The notes under the pieces: generated by a model
Database searches by the model: none
The model's input: only the letters and a program-made list of their open reading frames with translations
What the model was told of the DNA's origin: nothing
NCBI GenBank assembly: GCA_014879575.1
Contig: JACSRU010000150.1
Location: forward strand, 62,001-126,000
Origin: Chthoniobacterales bacterium
Lineage (GTDB): Bacteria; Verrucomicrobiota; Verrucomicrobiia; Chthoniobacterales; Terrimicrobiaceae
DNA length: 64,000 bases
Direction of reading: 5' to 3'
Shown here: positions 9,276-18,163 of the stretch, piece by piece
Position numbering within the stretch: position 1 is the stretch's first letter
Layout of the letters: each line of letters starts with the position of its first letter
Translations under genes and position numbers: made by a program

Positions 9276-10195
9276 GGGACGGACGGGGTCCTCTTCAATC
9301 CCCGGGCCAGGATAAATTCTTCGGCGGCCAAACGGTCATCGGTAGCTGGCGGAGACGAAACCCGCCGGGAAATGGAACGACGATAAAGGACGTCCCGGTC
9401 GGGCAGGAAGGACATCCCGAAGAGAATCGTGAGCTTTATGACCAGCGCCACCAGCGTCCGGAGGGTGTCGTTCACGCGGACGAGCCGCGGATGCGCAATC
9501 AGGATCTGCAGGCAGGTTCGAAAAAGAATGGCATTCGAGTGGAGAGCCTTGCGCAGGTTTACTTCGCTGTCCTCACAATAGAGGACGCTGGCCCGCTCGT
9601 GAAAATGTCCGCGATATTTCAACGAGAGCAGGATGAGAAAACGCACGTCTTCGCCGATTCCCCCCACGGTACGACATTCCGCATACCCCAGATCCCGGGC
9701 CACATCGGCCCGCACAATCAAGGACGGGTGAATCGGCTTGATCTTCGTCCGGTTCAGTTCGTTATCCGTGTGGCTCCTCCCGCCATAGACCTCGAGGGTT
9801 CCGCGCCTTGCGAGAATCACCGGCGCGGCGAGCCAGTCGAAATCCGGCTCATGCACTCCGGCCAGATAGTCAAGGCGTGTCGGCAGGGAGTGATCATCCG
9901 CATCCAAAATGACGATCCACTCTCCGCGTGCCTCGGCGAGTGCCCGGTTCCTTGCATGCCCGCGCCCACGGTTGACCGGATACGAAACAATCCGGATCCG
10001 GGAATCCCTTTCGGCGAGTTCCCGACAAACAGCCTCCGTGCCATCGCTTGAACCGTCGTTTACGATAATCCACTCCCAGTCGCTTACGTTGAAGCCAAGG
10101 ACATCGCCAAGGCATCCCCGCAGATACTTCTCGCCGTTCAATACCGGGGTGATGATCGTAAATTTCGGCGGATTGATTTGTCCCGTGTCTGCCAT
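9272..10195 (-). CDS. GT2-family glycosyltransferase
   Basis: From the ATG at 10195 the product has 307 residues. FTIITPVLNGEKYLRGCL, WIIVNDGSSDGTEAVC, NRGRGHARNRALAEARGEWI and VILDADDHSLPTR form a standard GT-A fold, with the DxD at the metal-nucleotide site near residue 95. No membrane segment is obvious. The ATG is preceded by GGGGA at a suitable distance; a start at 10243 would overlap the upstream gene by 25 bases. Sugar specificity is not predictable. Confidence 0.87.
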   Translation of the reverse strand: MADTGQINPPKFTIITPVLNGEKYLRGCLGDVLGFNVSDWEWIIVNDGSSDGTEAVCRELAERDSRIRIVSYPVNRGRGHARNRALAEARGEWIVILDADDHSLPTRLDYLAGVHEPDFDWLAAPVILARRGTLEVYGGRSHTDNELNRTKIKPIHPSLIVRADVARDLGYAECRTVGGIGEDVRFLILLSLKYRGHFHERASVLYCEDSEVNLRKALHSNAILFRTCLQILIAHPRLVRVNDTLRTLVALVIKLTILFGMSFLPDRDVLYRRSISRRVSSPPATDDRLAAEEFILARGLKRTPSVP

Positions 10196-10218
10196 GATTT
10201 TAAATTCCCCGTCGGGAC

Positions 10219-12036
10219 TCAAATCTCCAGCAATGCCTTCCAACGGGGCAGTTCCGGATCGAGATAAAACGCGGCGGCAGCGGCGACAGGTGCGCCGACG
10301 GCGTCCTCCTCCAGTGCCTGGAGCAACTCCTCCGCGCTACGAACAAAATGCACGCCTGCGACGCCTCGCAGCGGACTGAAGTTCAGGGTCGTCCCGTCGA
10401 GCACCTGGATAATCCGGACGGTGGCTCCACAGGCATCCACCGCAGCCGAGGTCACGTTCGATGTGAGCACATGGTCGGCTCCGGAGGCCAGTTCCCGCAC
10501 GGGACGATCACTCAACTCTCCGCGGATTCCCGGATAGGCCGACAAATCCATCCTCAGAGCGGGATGAGATTTGACCACGACATGAAAATCCCGATCCATT
10601 CTGCCCAACACCTGCTCAAGCCAGGATAGCAGGATGTGATTTGCGCTGGGTAAAATGTCTCCGCAGACCAACAGCGTCCGCCTCTCCGCCGCGACCTGCG
10701 GTGGACGGGGTTCCTGCAAAAACAGGTAACGCAGGGCTTCCACCTCCGCCAAATCCTGCTCCCCGTATCCCCCCTCGAGAAGGTTCGTTCGATTCCAGGG
10801 ACCAGTGGTCGCCAGAACATCCGGCTGCAACTGACGCGGAAGGGAGGACATTTCCGCGGGACCGGAAAAATAGCGGAGATCCCAAAATCTTACGAAGGTA
10901 TGCGGGAACCCGATCAATTTTCCCTGTCCGCTCTTCCTCCAACAATAGGCAAAGGCGCGCTCCCAGCCCATGTTTTCCTGGAGATAGACACCGCATTTTT
11001 GCGAGGGCAGGTCGCGCAGCACCTCTTCAAAAAGATTCAGGGAAAGCATGTTCCACATCGCGGTCTTTCCACAGGTCGAGTCCGTCCAGTCCCGCCCCAT
11101 CAACGGTGCCAGATCAACGGCACTCCCGGTTGGAACATGGCACTTTGCCAGGCCCGGCAACCGGATCGTCCGGAAACAAATTTTCAAGTAATCCCGGATA
11201 GTGCCTGCGAGAACCCCGAACCCCAGAAACTGGTCGAGCGCGTTGTGCGTTTCCGTCGCCGGACCATCACGGTTGAATCCCGCGATCAGATCCCCCGCCT
11301 TGCGAAATGTGGGGATGGCGGACGAGAGAAAGCTGAGGTGCAGCCAGTTTGTCACGCATCCCGCCGCGCGCAATTTATCAACCAGCAACGTCCAGTAATG
11401 CGATGCGAAGCGGACCTTTCCCTCCGCATCCGGACCAACATTGAGGAGATAATCGAGAAAGAAAATTCCTCCCGGCTTCCAGGGGGTTCTCCGCGCACGA
11501 AACGGCCAGCGATTCAAAACATAATGGGCGAGATAGGCAAACGCCCGGACGACCGAACGTACCAGGGACGTTTTTACTGCGGCTTGCTGGCCGGAATTCC
11601 TCCACTCGAATTCCATGGACGCCCTCTTGCAGAATCGGCGAAGACATTCCGCGAGTTCGGCATCATCGGTATGCGCCACCACACGGCGGATCCCCTCGCC
11701 CTGCAGGCATTCCTCGAAGGCAAAGAGTTTGATCGCCTGCGTCATCTGTGGGGATTTAAGAAGGCTCTTCTCGACAAGGAGTGACATCCACCAGGCACTC
11801 AGTCCGGGACGGATCTCCAGGTGTTCGATCAGGGATTTCCCCGAGATGCGCTGCCGACCGAACTCCCCGACCCAGTCCAAATAACGCTTCCTGAGCGGGT
11901 CGGCCCGGTCCTCGACCAACTGCGGAAGGCCAACCCCCCGGACACCCTCGGGCACCACCCATTCCCTCCAGAGTACCAGGAAATCGCCCGTCTCAGACGA
12001 CACCCCCTCCCTGTCCCAAACAACCGCCGTGCGCAT
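10219..12036 (-). CDS. Large surface-carbohydrate biosynthesis protein (TIGR04326-like)
   Basis: A soluble protein of about 605 residues. The second half looks like a GT-B nucleotide-sugar domain: GKLIGFPHTFVRFWDLRYF, LLVCGDILPSANHILLSWLEQ, HVVVKSHPALRMDLSAYPG and SNVTSAAVDACGATVRIIQV. The KSHP segment and the overall length recall the Leptospira 'surface carbohydrate biosynthesis' family TIGR04326, a family of unknown reaction. I infer a glycosyl- or related transferase role from this and from the neighbours. The ATG at 12036 is preferred over a TTG four codons upstream. Confidence 0.65.
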   Translation of the reverse strand: MRTAVVWDREGVSSETGDFLVLWREWVVPEGVRGVGLPQLVEDRADPLRKRYLDWVGEFGRQRISGKSLIEHLEIRPGLSAWWMSLLVEKSLLKSPQMTQAIKLFAFEECLQGEGIRRVVAHTDDAELAECLRRFCKRASMEFEWRNSGQQAAVKTSLVRSVVRAFAYLAHYVLNRWPFRARRTPWKPGGIFFLDYLLNVGPDAEGKVRFASHYWTLLVDKLRAAGCVTNWLHLSFLSSAIPTFRKAGDLIAGFNRDGPATETHNALDQFLGFGVLAGTIRDYLKICFRTIRLPGLAKCHVPTGSAVDLAPLMGRDWTDSTCGKTAMWNMLSLNLFEEVLRDLPSQKCGVYLQENMGWERAFAYCWRKSGQGKLIGFPHTFVRFWDLRYFSGPAEMSSLPRQLQPDVLATTGPWNRTNLLEGGYGEQDLAEVEALRYLFLQEPRPPQVAAERRTLLVCGDILPSANHILLSWLEQVLGRMDRDFHVVVKSHPALRMDLSAYPGIRGELSDRPVRELASGADHVLTSNVTSAAVDACGATVRIIQVLDGTTLNFSPLRGVAGVHFVRSAEELLQALEEDAVGAPVAAAAAFYLDPELPRWKALLEI

Positions 12037-12111
12037 GATGGAACTCAAAATATAGAAATCCGGACGCCCCGGGAGACTGCTGGCAGCCCGCCCCTCCGCG
12101 TCGGAATCGGC

Positions 12112-12882
12112 TTACCTGCCCGCGCCCGGCTTGCGCGCCACGTAAATACATTTCGATCCGCCCGTTTTCACATGGCTGACATCATAACCGAAGGCACCCA
12201 GCAGAAAATAGTAGTCTGACCGCCTGTAATAATGGTCGCCGAGGATCGGATCCGTCGGGAAAATGTCCTGGAAGGATTCCGGCAACCGCCGCGAACGGGC
12301 TGCGAAGAGAAGCGCGCGGGCGATCAACTTGGTTGTGGAAATCCAATGCTCACCCACCAGAAGAGCCATCCCGCCGGGCTTCAGGGCGCGGTCGCATTGC
12401 TGAAAGAGATCGAAGGGCCGGTCGGCATGGTGAAAGGCCTGGGACATAAAGACAATGTCCGCCGCTCCGCTGGGAACCTTTAAATCGTAAAAACTCCCCA
12501 GACAACGCGTCACCTTGTCCCCGTCACCTGCGAGCATCTTGAAGGAGTGCTCGAAAAGTTCCGCAAGCCGGTGCTTGGAAATTTCGACCGCCAGAACGGA
12601 GGACACGCACGGCAGCTTCGTCAGCAGGGCGGAGGCCCAGCCCGTGCCCGCCGCCAGATCCAGAACCGTGAGTCCGGACTTCCCGGATCCCGTGATGAGC
12701 CCCTCCGCAGCCCGATACTCGTCCAAGAGTCCGGACGTCTCAAGATAGCTTAGGCAGCGTTCGTATTTTCCGTCCGCTATCCACCAGTGCTTCGTACGTT
12801 CCCGCTCGATGTCATTCCAATATCCTGCGGTGTAAATCTGCGCGAGTTCGCCCTCGCTGAGCCAGGTCTCAATCGGCTTCAT
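12112..12882 (-). CDS. Class I SAM-dependent methyltransferase
   Basis: A 256-residue protein. LTVLDLAAGTGWASALL is SAM motif I, SVLAVEISKHRL follows strand 2, and ADIVFMSQAFHHADRPFDLF with LKPGGMALLVGEHW matches motifs IV and VI of Methyltransf_11-type enzymes. KHWWIADGKYERCLSYLE near the N-terminus is probably a substrate-binding lid. The ATG at 12882 has GGAG eight bases upstream, better than the ATG at 12906. The substrate is likely a sugar or glycan, from location only. Confidence 0.83.
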   Translation of the reverse strand: MKPIETWLSEGELAQIYTAGYWNDIERERTKHWWIADGKYERCLSYLETSGLLDEYRAAEGLITGSGKSGLTVLDLAAGTGWASALLTKLPCVSSVLAVEISKHRLAELFEHSFKMLAGDGDKVTRCLGSFYDLKVPSGAADIVFMSQAFHHADRPFDLFQQCDRALKPGGMALLVGEHWISTTKLIARALLFAARSRRLPESFQDIFPTDPILGDHYYRRSDYYFLLGAFGYDVSHVKTGGSKCIYVARKPGAGR

Positions 12883-12975
12883 TTTTCCAACTCCGGTTTG
12901 TTCCATCCGGCCAGTAGGCTTCCCGCGCGGGACGGACGGATCGCGAAAGTATTGGATGCGGGCGAGGGGTTCATA

Positions 12976-13953
12976 TCACGGATGGACGCAAACGGTCATC
13001 ATGTGCGAGCTGAAGAGGCTTTGGGAAAGAACATTTTGCATGGCCGCGAAATCCGCAGCTCTGCCCTCCTCGAGAAACAGCCGCCAAAAGGGATCACGCA
13101 CGCGCGCGAGATTGTTCCGAAGAATGTCGAGATCCAGCTTCCCCGGTGTGGTGACGGAGTGGACACGAAACCCGACATCCTCCAGGAACCGCCGAATCGA
13201 GCGGGGATTGAAGAAGTTCAGATGATGAGGTGGCGAAACGGCTGCGGAGTTTTCCCAAAGCTCCCGGATGTCCAGACCGGTTCCCGAAAGCGTGGTGAAG
13301 AGAAATGTGTCCCCGGGTTTCATCAACCCAAACACCTGCCTGCAAAACACCCTGGGATCGTGCAGGTGCTCAAACAACTCGAAGCTTACAAAGGCGCGCT
13401 TGCCCTCCGGAAGTTGACTGTCGCGAACCTTTTCGAGGAACTCCTCCACCACATGCAGATGCTTTTCCCGGCACGCCCCCGCCAGCAAACGGGAGGGCTC
13501 GATGACGGTGACCTCGCGCCCGGTCAGCAGCCGGTATTCCTCAGCAAAAATCCCGTATCCTCCCCCGATGTCAACCACCGCCGCCTCCGCACAGCCCATG
13601 CCGACAAGGACTTCCTGCACCTGACGTGCCTTGGGCTTCCAGAGCTTCTCCCGCCGCGCCTCGGACGTCTCACGGTAAAATGTGGAGGCCCAATAGGCTG
13701 CGGATTCCGAATGCTGGTAATAGTCCTGGAACTCCGCAGCCGACGGACGCGGACTCACGAAGAGCGTCCGGCAGGCCGCACATTCCTCATATCCGAATCC
13801 CTGTTTGGTGAATGCCGGACTTCCCGCGCCCCCGCAGGCCGGACAGGGAATTTCCTCCCGGTCCTGGCTGGTGAAGAACCGGGGGATGTCCTGGTTCGCC
13901 AAATCGAGAAACGTGTCAAGAATTCCTCGCGGACGGATGTCCTCCTCCTTCAC
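12976..13953 (-). CDS. Methyltransferase with N-terminal zinc ribbon (Methyltransf_23 type)
   Basis: A 325-residue protein. IPCPACGGAGSPAF followed by YEECAACRTLFVSPRPSAA forms a CxxC...CxxC zinc ribbon (residues 36-68). A SAM domain follows with AAVVDIGGGYGIFAEEYR, VTVIEPSRLL and VSFELFEHLHDPRVF. This layout is common among polysaccharide-locus methyltransferases that act on glycans or carrier-linked substrates. It starts with GTG at 13953, overlapping the TGA region of the FkbM gene's partner upstream (GTGA). Confidence 0.85.
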   Translation of the reverse strand: MKEEDIRPRGILDTFLDLANQDIPRFFTSQDREEIPCPACGGAGSPAFTKQGFGYEECAACRTLFVSPRPSAAEFQDYYQHSESAAYWASTFYRETSEARREKLWKPKARQVQEVLVGMGCAEAAVVDIGGGYGIFAEEYRLLTGREVTVIEPSRLLAGACREKHLHVVEEFLEKVRDSQLPEGKRAFVSFELFEHLHDPRVFCRQVFGLMKPGDTFLFTTLSGTGLDIRELWENSAAVSPPHHLNFFNPRSIRRFLEDVGFRVHSVTTPGKLDLDILRNNLARVRDPFWRLFLEEGRAADFAAMQNVLSQSLFSSHMMTVCVHP

Positions 13954-14687
13954 GATGATGTTTTCCCGGGCTTCGCGTAAATGACTTCCGCCCAGTCGGT
14001 CCGGCCGTTCATCGGATTATTGGAAATTTCACTGATGCTAAACAACCGAAACCCGGCCGGATGCAGGAATTTCTCGATGTCTGAAAAACTGGAACTCCGC
14101 TCGTAGTAATCGAAAAAATTGATTTCCACGACGACCACCTTCGCCTTTTCGAGAGTTTCCACGCCGCCCTCCAGGACAACCCGCTCCGCGCTCTGGACAT
14201 CAATTTTCAGCAAGTCAATGTGCGAAACCCCGTTCTCGCGACAAAACGTATCGAGACGCGCCGTGGGCACTTGGATCTCCAGATTCATACCTTGGAAAAC
14301 ATCTGTCCGGTTTTCCGCCCGGGCCTTTGTAAACGCAATCGAATCCCGACTCTCGGAATTCACCTTTACCAGGCTGTTCGTATGGGAAATGGGATTCCGG
14401 TAAAATGCCATCCGCCCGTCCTTTTCACAAAGGGCCAGGTTGAAATAGCGGACGCCCGGAACTTTTTTTGCGCTCAATTTTTCGAACGATCCCGGATCCG
14501 GCTCGAACGAGAAAATTTTGGATTCCGGAAACAACTCGCGAAGGTAATGAACGCTCTCGCCCAAGTGAGCGCCGATGTCGAACAGGACGACGGGCCCGCT
14601 GCCCACCACTTCCTGGAGCACCTTTTCCCTCGTGAATTTTTCCTCGAAGGCCCGGTTCCGCAGGCCAGATTCTCCAATGTCTCTCAT
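13950..14687 (-). CDS. FkbM-family methyltransferase
   Basis: A 245-residue FkbM-type O-methyltransferase. VVLFDIGAHLGESVHYLREL (from about residue 33) is motif I, IFSFEPDPGSFEKL follows strand 2, and TARLDTFCRENGVSHIDLLK with DVQSAERVVLEGG is the family signature. FkbM proteins O-methylate sugars and polyketides; a sugar hydroxyl is likely here. The ATG at 14687 overlaps the TGA of a 46-codon open frame upstream, and its own end overlaps the next gene. It is transcribed directly after the sulfotransferase. Confidence 0.9.
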   Translation of the reverse strand: MRDIGESGLRNRAFEEKFTREKVLQEVVGSGPVVLFDIGAHLGESVHYLRELFPESKIFSFEPDPGSFEKLSAKKVPGVRYFNLALCEKDGRMAFYRNPISHTNSLVKVNSESRDSIAFTKARAENRTDVFQGMNLEIQVPTARLDTFCRENGVSHIDLLKIDVQSAERVVLEGGVETLEKAKVVVVEINFFDYYERSSSFSDIEKFLHPAGFRLFSISEISNNPMNGRTDWAEVIYAKPGKTSS

Positions 14688-14824
14688 AGATGGGATTTTT
14701 GTTGGGATTTCTTAAATGAAGGGAGCCCGGCCTCGGCAATCGAAGCATGGGGGATTTGAATCCAACGGCCCAACGTGACCTCTCCGCCCAACTTGCGAAA
14801 AAGTTCCCCGATTTGATTTTTCAT
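14684..14824 (-). CDS. Possible 46-residue protein between sulfotransferase and FkbM genes
   Basis: Starts MKNQIGELFRKLGGEVTLG and ends KKSQQKSHL. It fills what would otherwise be a 133-base gap. Its ATG overlaps the sulfotransferase TGA (ATGA), and its own TGA overlaps the FkbM ATG (ATGA), so both ends show the coupling typical of real genes in this locus. It is basic, with no signal peptide, membrane segment or motif I recognise. It could be a small accessory protein, a remnant of a larger gene or a chance frame; in GC-rich DNA a frame this short is not improbable. Confidence 0.4.
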   Translation of the reverse strand: MKNQIGELFRKLGGEVTLGRWIQIPHASIAEAGLPSFKKSQQKSHL

Positions 14825-15660
14825 AAAGCTCCCAGCACCTGATGTTCCTGTCCGGACGGTATGCCGATCACCGAAAAATCCACCCCTTCGTAATACGAGG
14901 CCATCGCGCATATCTCCGTCCGGGCCCTCTCCGACAAATCCCTCCCGCGGCCACTCACCCCTTTGTTCAGACGCGTCAACCCGGTGTTTTGGTTGCTATA
15001 TTGCACGGCACTGGCGATCTGCGCCTCCGTAAACCCGAGGTCAAACCGCTTGCTAATGCGCATTAACACGGTCGCGGGACTGGTTGTGAGTTCCTCGTAG
15101 GTGACAACTTCCTTATCCGGACAGTCCATCCACGACATGTAAAAATTGAAATACCAGGGGACCACCATGCGAACGATGAACTCCTCCAGGCGGGCGTCAT
15201 CCCATTGGGCCATTTCCGGGCGGATATACGCCATCGACGCCTCATGACTTTCCTTGCGGACATGATCCTTCAGACTGATGACAATATCGAAAATATTCCG
15301 GATCAACACAACGGGTCGAATCCCAAAATCCCGGAGCCACATTCCCGTGACATCCGAGTATCGCACATGGTGCTGGGCCACGTAATTGATCCGGTTGTTA
15401 AGCAGCAATAACGCGGTGTCCAATTCCTGCTCCCGACGCGAATACCCAGGGATCAACGCAATCCGCTCGAATTTCGGCAGGTTCCCCAGGATTGCGGATA
15501 AATACGTGGACCCGGATTTCGGCATGCAGGCCAGAAGGATATGATGGTGACCGGTTCGGAGGTTGTGGAAGACCGCATGGCGGACCAGATCCCAAGGCAC
15601 AAAGACCGCCCTCTTCCCGTATTTGAGTAGAAAATGCCGCCAAAAATTAATGGATTTCAT
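14821..15660 (-). CDS. PAPS-dependent sulfotransferase (Sulfotransfer_1 family)
   Basis: A 279-residue protein with both PAPS motifs. ACMPKSGSTYLSAILGNL (about 45-61) is the 5'-phosphosulfate loop and VVLIRNIFDIVISLKDH (about 117-133) is the 3'-phosphate site with its Arg and Ser. WYFNFYMSWMD and VTYEELTTSPATVLMRI follow as in carbohydrate and Stf0-like sulfotransferases. It should transfer sulfate from PAPS to a hydroxyl of the glycan or its lipid. PAPS supply is encoded in the same locus (cysD, cysNC). No membrane anchor is apparent, so it probably acts in the cytoplasm before export. Confidence 0.9.
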   Translation of the reverse strand: MKSINFWRHFLLKYGKRAVFVPWDLVRHAVFHNLRTGHHHILLACMPKSGSTYLSAILGNLPKFERIALIPGYSRREQELDTALLLLNNRINYVAQHHVRYSDVTGMWLRDFGIRPVVLIRNIFDIVISLKDHVRKESHEASMAYIRPEMAQWDDARLEEFIVRMVVPWYFNFYMSWMDCPDKEVVTYEELTTSPATVLMRISKRFDLGFTEAQIASAVQYSNQNTGLTRLNKGVSGRGRDLSERARTEICAMASYYEGVDFSVIGIPSGQEHQVLGAL

Positions 15661-15694
15661 GTTCAGAGAAACGGCGTTTCACCGTGTGGGCGAT

Positions 15695-16678
15695 TCATCC
15701 CATCCTGGCGGGAAACAACCGGGCTTTCAATGCAGAACCCATCCACACCATCGCGCGGATCAATCGCCACAGCGGATGGAAAATGGGGCCCAGATAGCAC
15801 AGCCCGTAGTCGGAATGATACCGGGGCACCGTCATCAAATAAATCGCCTCCCCCGTGCTGATCAGCTTCCGGCGTCTCAGATTCAGAATGTTGACAAGGG
15901 AGCCGCGGCACTTTCGAAATTCCAGAACCCTCTCGAAAACTTGGAACAAAGAGCCGACGGTTTCCATTTTTTGCGCAGATTTTATGGACTTGCAGTTGTG
16001 CTCATCGGGCTTCCCGTATCTTTTCATCAGACAGGGATTCTTTGAGATCAGGACATGCGGCGCACCCCGGATCGCGTGGAGGACGAGGGAGAGAAACATC
16101 CAAAGTCCGGCGGCCTCGATGGAACTCCTCTGGATGATTTCCACCGTCCTCACGAGATCCGGCGTCCGAAAAACCCCCAGAATCAACTCGTCGTGGTTGA
16201 CATTCCCCGTGAAAAGTCGAAGCAGCCCGTCGCGCGAACTATTGAGCTTTTCTTGAAATTCCGGTGGAGGAAAAGTTGCGAATATCTCGCCGGTGTCGTC
16301 ATAAAAATAATGCATCCGGAAAAGGTAAGCATTGAGATCCGGATGCTCGCGGTAGGTGGCAAGCGCATCCCTCAACGCGTCGGGGAGAAGGTAATCGTCC
16401 CCGCCAATGACATAAACATACCGTCCCTTTGCCCGGGCGAGTGCGGACAGAAAATTGTCGTATGGGTGGATTGGCTCTGCGTGGCGGATTGCCCGGATCT
16501 GCGGATGCCGACCTGCATACTCCTGCACCACTTCCCAAGTGCCGTCGTCCGAGCAATTGTCCGAAAGACAGATTTCCAAGCCCTCTTCCCTCTGTGAAAG
16601 GAGGCTGTCCAGACAACGGTTGATGTAGAGGATCTCGTTGAAGACCGGCAGGAGCACCGAGATCTCGGGTTGGATCAT
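15695..16678 (-). CDS. GT2-family glycosyltransferase
   Basis: A 327-residue GT-A glycosyltransferase. ISVLLPVFNEILYINRCL, LEICLSDNCSDDGTWEVV and RYVYVIGGDDYLLPDAL show the Rossmann start, the D-nucleotide motif and a DD pair near residue 100. The region SRDGLLRLFTGNVNHDELI, toward the middle, is common in GT2 enzymes of capsule loci. The C-terminal 60 residues are basic and somewhat hydrophobic and may associate with the membrane. It is coupled to the CmcI-like gene by ATGA. Specificity is unknown. Confidence 0.87.
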   Translation of the reverse strand: MIQPEISVLLPVFNEILYINRCLDSLLSQREEGLEICLSDNCSDDGTWEVVQEYAGRHPQIRAIRHAEPIHPYDNFLSALARAKGRYVYVIGGDDYLLPDALRDALATYREHPDLNAYLFRMHYFYDDTGEIFATFPPPEFQEKLNSSRDGLLRLFTGNVNHDELILGVFRTPDLVRTVEIIQRSSIEAAGLWMFLSLVLHAIRGAPHVLISKNPCLMKRYGKPDEHNCKSIKSAQKMETVGSLFQVFERVLEFRKCRGSLVNILNLRRRKLISTGEAIYLMTVPRYHSDYGLCYLGPIFHPLWRLIRAMVWMGSALKARLFPARMG

Positions 16679-17454
16679 TTGATACGCTTCAGAAATCCGG
16701 AGGGAGCCGCCGTGATCAACAACTTGCCATGCACGGCTTCATCGATCACGAAATCCCCAGTCTGCCGGAGAAATTCCTGCACCGCCGTCATCGGGCTGTT
16801 CCCCGGACCCCAGGGCCTGTCGGGAAAAAATTCCGGCGGCATGTCCTCGATGGCCGTATCCAACACAACGCAATAACTCCCCGGGCTCGTCAATGGGGCG
16901 TAACCCTGCAATTCGGCCAGCACGTGATCATGCGTGTGGTTGCTGTCCAGGCAGACCAGAATCCGCTCGTGCCCGGCGGCAATGGAGCGGACCTCTCCGA
17001 TCATTTCCGGCGAGATGCTGGAGCCCTGGAGCATCTGAATTCGGGAGGACATCGGGTGGGCCTCAATGGCGGCCCGGTTGTGCGCTCGGATGTCGATGTC
17101 GATTCCCAAAACCCTGCGCCGGGAAACCCGTGGATCAATGGATTCTCCGCGCTCAATCGCATCACACAGATCCAGCAGAGCCAGTATGGAACTGCTCAAA
17201 ATCAGGGAGCCTCCATGCGCAATGCCGGTTTCAATGATGAGATCGGGCTTTACATGCCAGATCAGCTCCTGCATTGCGACCAGATCCTGAGGGAACTGGA
17301 TGATCGGGCGCCCCAGCCAGGAAAAATTGTAGCAATACTTATGGCTGGCGACCTTCTGGATCCAGTCGAGCGAGCAATTCTGCACCGCCGCGTCCCCCAT
17401 GAGCCCCTGAATGTTTCGGGCCACTTCGTTTCTAAACTCCTGGTTCTTGTCCAT
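16675..17454 (-). CDS. CmcI/rhamnosyl O-methyltransferase family protein
   Basis: A 259-residue 'cephalosporin hydroxylase' (CmcI) family protein, in practice a SAM-dependent O-methyltransferase family. NFSWLGRPIIQFPQDLVAMQ, LIIETGIAHGGSLILSSSIL, VLGIDIDIRAHNR and LVCLDSNHTHDHVLAELQGY are its hallmark segments. The last contains metal- and SAM-associated Asp and His residues. Members methylate sugars in mycobacterial glycolipids and many O-antigens. The 3' end overlaps the GT2 start and the 5' end overlaps the WbqC gene by 23 bases. Confidence 0.88.
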   Translation of the reverse strand: MDKNQEFRNEVARNIQGLMGDAAVQNCSLDWIQKVASHKYCYNFSWLGRPIIQFPQDLVAMQELIWHVKPDLIIETGIAHGGSLILSSSILALLDLCDAIERGESIDPRVSRRRVLGIDIDIRAHNRAAIEAHPMSSRIQMLQGSSISPEMIGEVRSIAAGHERILVCLDSNHTHDHVLAELQGYAPLTSPGSYCVVLDTAIEDMPPEFFPDRPWGPGNSPMTAVQEFLRQTGDFVIDEAVHGKLLITAAPSGFLKRIK

Positions 17455-18160
17455 AAATAAAATCCTTCCAATTGACTGTTCCGGAGCAAATCAGGTCGCG
17501 CCCCGCAGGTCCACAATTTGCAACGACATCCAGCATGCTCACATGTGGATCGAATGGTCCGAACCGCTGCGGATAGCTCGTGCGCCGGTAATTCATATAG
17601 TGGATGGCAATGCCGTTTCGATCAAAAAGCTCGTGATCAATGTAGGCTTTGGCTCCGTGTCCGGTGATGTAGGTATCCCCCTGAAACGACTGAACCAAAT
17701 GCAGCAGGTGCTCGGAACTTGTGCGTTCCGTTGGGTGTTTGCTGGAGCGATCAAACTCCGCAGTCAGTCCGAAGTATCGACAGAGCAGGCTGATCGCATG
17801 AATGTTAAAATCCGCGACCCCACCAGATGCGAAGGCATAGGCCTCGCGGGCGAGGGCAAGCATTTCTCCCGAAAAGGGTGCCGCCGCATAATTCCTCTCC
17901 AATGTCCGGAGATGCTTCGCCCTCCAGTCCGTCTCGTCACAGAAACGCGCCTCCCGGATGCTCATGTTGGAAGATTCCCTGCGAACCGGTGCGCTGAGCC
18001 ATTCCGTGCCGTTCGGCGTCTTGATCTGAACCCGGGAGACAAAGCTGCGCCCGCGTGGCAACTGGACGTCATCGTAGTGGATGAAGACATCCGCAAGCCG
18101 GATCTGCTCGAAGATCCCGATCCACGGGAAAAACATCGGTTGGGAGACCACCACGTTCAT
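17432..18160 (-). CDS. WbqC-family protein
   Basis: A 242-residue protein. VVVSQPMFFPWIGIFEQIRL, DVFIHYDDVQLPRGRSFVSR and GTEWLSAPVRR are the conserved N-terminal segments of the WbqC-like family (PF08889). The family is found in O-antigen clusters, often next to aminotransferases or methyltransferases, and its reaction has not been established to my knowledge. It probably modifies a nucleotide sugar or glycan. It lies 3 bases after the upstream methyltransferase. Confidence 0.88.
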   Translation of the reverse strand: MNVVVSQPMFFPWIGIFEQIRLADVFIHYDDVQLPRGRSFVSRVQIKTPNGTEWLSAPVRRESSNMSIREARFCDETDWRAKHLRTLERNYAAAPFSGEMLALAREAYAFASGGVADFNIHAISLLCRYFGLTAEFDRSSKHPTERTSSEHLLHLVQSFQGDTYITGHGAKAYIDHELFDRNGIAIHYMNYRRTSYPQRFGPFDPHVSMLDVVANCGPAGRDLICSGTVNWKDFIYGQEPGV

Positions 18161-18163
18161 CGC

